A stretch of DNA of 64,000 nucleotides, taken from assembly GCF_004361835.1 (NCBI RefSeq), contig NZ_SNWD01000002.1, forward strand, positions 490,080 through 554,079. Reading direction: 5' to 3'. Below the pieces are notes generated by a model. It made no database searches, was not told the DNA's origin, and saw only the letters and a program-made list of their open reading frames with translations. This document shows, one piece after another, positions 62,688 through 64,000 of this stretch. The stretch comes from Stakelama pacifica (GTDB lineage Bacteria > Pseudomonadota > Alphaproteobacteria > Sphingomonadales > Sphingomonadaceae). The translations under genes were made by a program, and so were the position numbers. Positions within the stretch are counted from its first letter, which is position 1, and every line of letters begins with the position of its first letter.

Positions 62688-63233
62688 TCATCCGAGATTT
62701 TGTTGACGCGCGCTCCGCTCTTCGCCGAGCTGCCACAGCACGTCGATAGACTGGAGGTATGCAACCACCAATTCCTCCCAATCGTCGATCAGGCCGGCGG
62801 ACTCGGTCAACTTATCCCGGTTCGCCGGATCTCGATGGAATGTGCCAAATTCGACGGTCCAAGGATCGTTTTCGATAGCGTGACCGGCGATGTCCCGCAC
62901 CGTATCAAACCAGTCTGATCGCTCTTTCCTTGGATCAATGCCATGGGACAGCAGCACGGTCAGCATGCCCTTGCGCTCGCCGATAAAGACCACCGGCCAA
63001 AGCAGGCCAGTCATGTGCAAGTGTTCGATCATTGGGATCACTCGGGCATCGTGATCCTCATCCCAAATGACGGCAAAGTCGTGGAATCTACCGCTATCCC
63101 GGAAGTCGCCGTCAATATAGCGCCACTGGATGCTGCGAAAAACTGAATGGTGCGTGCCGCGACCGATTTGGCCAACAGCCTCAGCCTGGTCGTACAGGCA
63201 CGAGAAGAGTTGCGAATATACGGGTGGCGTCAT
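62688..63233 (-). CDS. Unknown 181-residue protein leading the Hachiman operon
   Basis: The family is not recognised. The ATG at 63233 has AGGAG 7 bases upstream (an ATG at 63251 is less well placed). The protein is soluble with about equal charged residues; conserved-looking parts are FSCLYDQAEAVGQIGRGTHH near the start and RFHDFAVIWDEDHDARVIPM in the middle. It ends 19 bases before hamA and reads the same way, so it is co-transcribed and could regulate, sense or neutralise the system. Confidence 0.68.
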   Translation of the reverse strand: MTPPVYSQLFSCLYDQAEAVGQIGRGTHHSVFRSIQWRYIDGDFRDSGRFHDFAVIWDEDHDARVIPMIEHLHMTGLLWPVVFIGERKGMLTVLLSHGIDPRKERSDWFDTVRDIAGHAIENDPWTVEFGTFHRDPANRDKLTESAGLIDDWEELVVAYLQSIDVLWQLGEERSARQQNLG

Positions 63234-63416
63234 TTTCTTGCTCCTGGTCAAGGATCATCGCGGCTTCCGCCACTGCGCCCCGGCTTTCGACCTCGGCGCA
63301 GGTCCAAGCTGTATACGAAGTTCGTCCCATAGGGAAGGAGCCACAGCCTACGGGGGCGTGGCTTTCTCTTCGCGTTTTTATAGGTCGTTGGCCGCGACCC
63401 AGGCTTCGGCCGGGCT

Positions 63417-63473
63417 TATCGTAGCGCTATAGCGTAAGTATAGTGCTCATCTTCATCGGTCGTGGCCCGCCAT
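63417..63473 (+). repeat. 57-bp module-border repeat, copy 4
   Basis: Same orientation and length as the others, 183 bases upstream of the first gene of the Hachiman operon. The downstream extension is lost after about 10 more bases and no closing GCTACG is found. It is the right border of the third module. The 447 bases of 63234-63680 hold nothing else I can support. Confidence 0.88.
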
Positions 63474-63680
63474 TTGCCGCCGTTACCTACCCAAACGCCG
63501 CCGCGCCCACGCCAGCTCTGAGACGCAATAGTGTGCGGGGCAGCCTTCCACGTACACTTCATGTCCACGTTGGACCCCGGGCTCGCAGCGATGCCGGGTC
63601 AGCGTGTTAGTGCCGAAGGGTGGAAAGTACGGAGGCAGTCTGCCAAATTGGTACCTCCATGATGATGACGATGAGTCCTG

Positions 63681-63908
63681 ATGAAGCGTACTGAGGCCGA
63701 GCCGGCGATCCGACACCTGACCCACCAATGGGCAAAGGTGGCTGGCGTTGCGGTCGGCTCTGCCGAGCAGCCGTCATTTTCCGACTTCAAACGCTGGGCA
63801 GACGAGCAGGGCTATTCCAGTTACTTCTCCTTTAGATCGACGATGGGCGCGCTTGAAGATGCCGAGCGCTGGTTCGACGAGGAGTTACGCCAGACATGGC
63901 GGAACTAG
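63681..63908 (+). CDS. Small hypothetical protein
   Basis: A 75-residue soluble protein, MKRTEAEPAIRHLTHQWAKV then SFSDFKRWADEQGYSSYFSF and a DAERWFDEELRQTW helix. Small proteins with this SFSDFKRW..GYSSY pattern are common in sphingomonads (my recollection, not checked). No role is known. The ribosome site is weak. It ends 9 bases before the transposase stop of the next element. Confidence 0.6.
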   Translation: MKRTEAEPAIRHLTHQWAKVAGVAVGSAEQPSFSDFKRWADEQGYSSYFSFRSTMGALEDAERWFDEELRQTWRN

Positions 63909-63917
63909 GCTCAGGAC

Positions 63918-64000
63918 TCATTGCGGCAGCCAGAAGATGACGGTTGCGGCGATGCAGATAGCTGACATGAACGTGTGGGCGCAGCGATCGTAGCGGGTGT
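63918..64000 (-). mobile_element. 3' end of an IS5-family (IS427-like) transposase, cut by the window edge
   Basis: The minus strand encodes TRYDRCAHTFMSAICIAATV followed by IFWLPQ and a TGA stop at 63918-63920. A C-terminus of the form RYDRCAHTF..AICIAATVIFWL is highly typical of IS5-family DDE transposases abundant in sphingomonads. Only the last 27 codons are in the window. The element's end should lie a little left of 63918, beside the small gene. Confidence 0.8.

Overview
The window is high-GC DNA from an alphaproteobacterium. The gene set points to a sphingomonad (Sphingobium, Novosphingobium, Sphingopyxis or Sphingomonas type), but that placement is an inference from gene families, not from a marker gene. 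It looks like the conjugation core of an integrative and conjugative element of the Tn4371-like (tra/trb, type IV secretion) kind plus a long cargo region. No integrase, att site, rRNA or tRNA gene is visible. Both ends are cut inside genes: an uncharacterised minus-strand gene on the left and an IS5-family transposase on the right.

Layout. (1) 0.3-7.3 kb: HTH protein, DUF2840, TraF-like peptidase, DUF736, lytic transglycosylase, VirD2-type relaxase, VirD4/TraG coupling protein and CopG-like protein. (2) 7.3-9.5 kb: a small cargo insertion, a short-chain dehydrogenase (SDR) with its TetR regulator and two palindromic operators, followed by about 600 bp without a convincing gene. (3) 9.5-19.1 kb: an intact trbBCDEJ-trbK-trbLFGI operon ending with DUF2274. 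(4) 19.4-41.4 kb: metabolic cargo, made of an isoquinoline-oxidoreductase-like molybdenum enzyme operon, many SDR/NAD(P)-binding enzymes, a pectinacetylesterase-like hydrolase, a Spinster-type MFS transporter, a MipA porin-like protein, and LysR, AraC and MarR regulators placed next to the genes they probably control.

(5) 41.4-63.5 kb is the most striking part. Four copies of a 57-bp repeat (49-54 of 57 positions identical between the pairs compared, all in the same orientation, all the same length) divide it into three modules. Module A (41.5-45.5 kb) is a restriction-type defence operon: RHH regulator, cytosine-5 methyltransferase, a MORC/GHKL ATPase fused to a PD-(D/E)XK nuclease, and Vsr. 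Module B (45.5-56.6 kb) is a proteostasis and stress-tolerance island: Ca2+/H+ antiporter, groESL with a CIRCE operator, two Hsp20 proteins, an NDUFS4-like protein, Bax-inhibitor-1-like and HdeD membrane proteins, a DegP-like protease without PDZ and an HWE histidine kinase. Module C (56.7-63.3 kb) is a Hachiman-type (HamA/HamB) antiphage operon with an unknown 181-aa leader gene and a 499-aa predicted nuclease. The arrangement repeat-module-repeat-module-repeat-module-repeat resembles a cassette array, but no integron integrase or classical attC consensus is visible. This array is my main candidate for an undescribed system.
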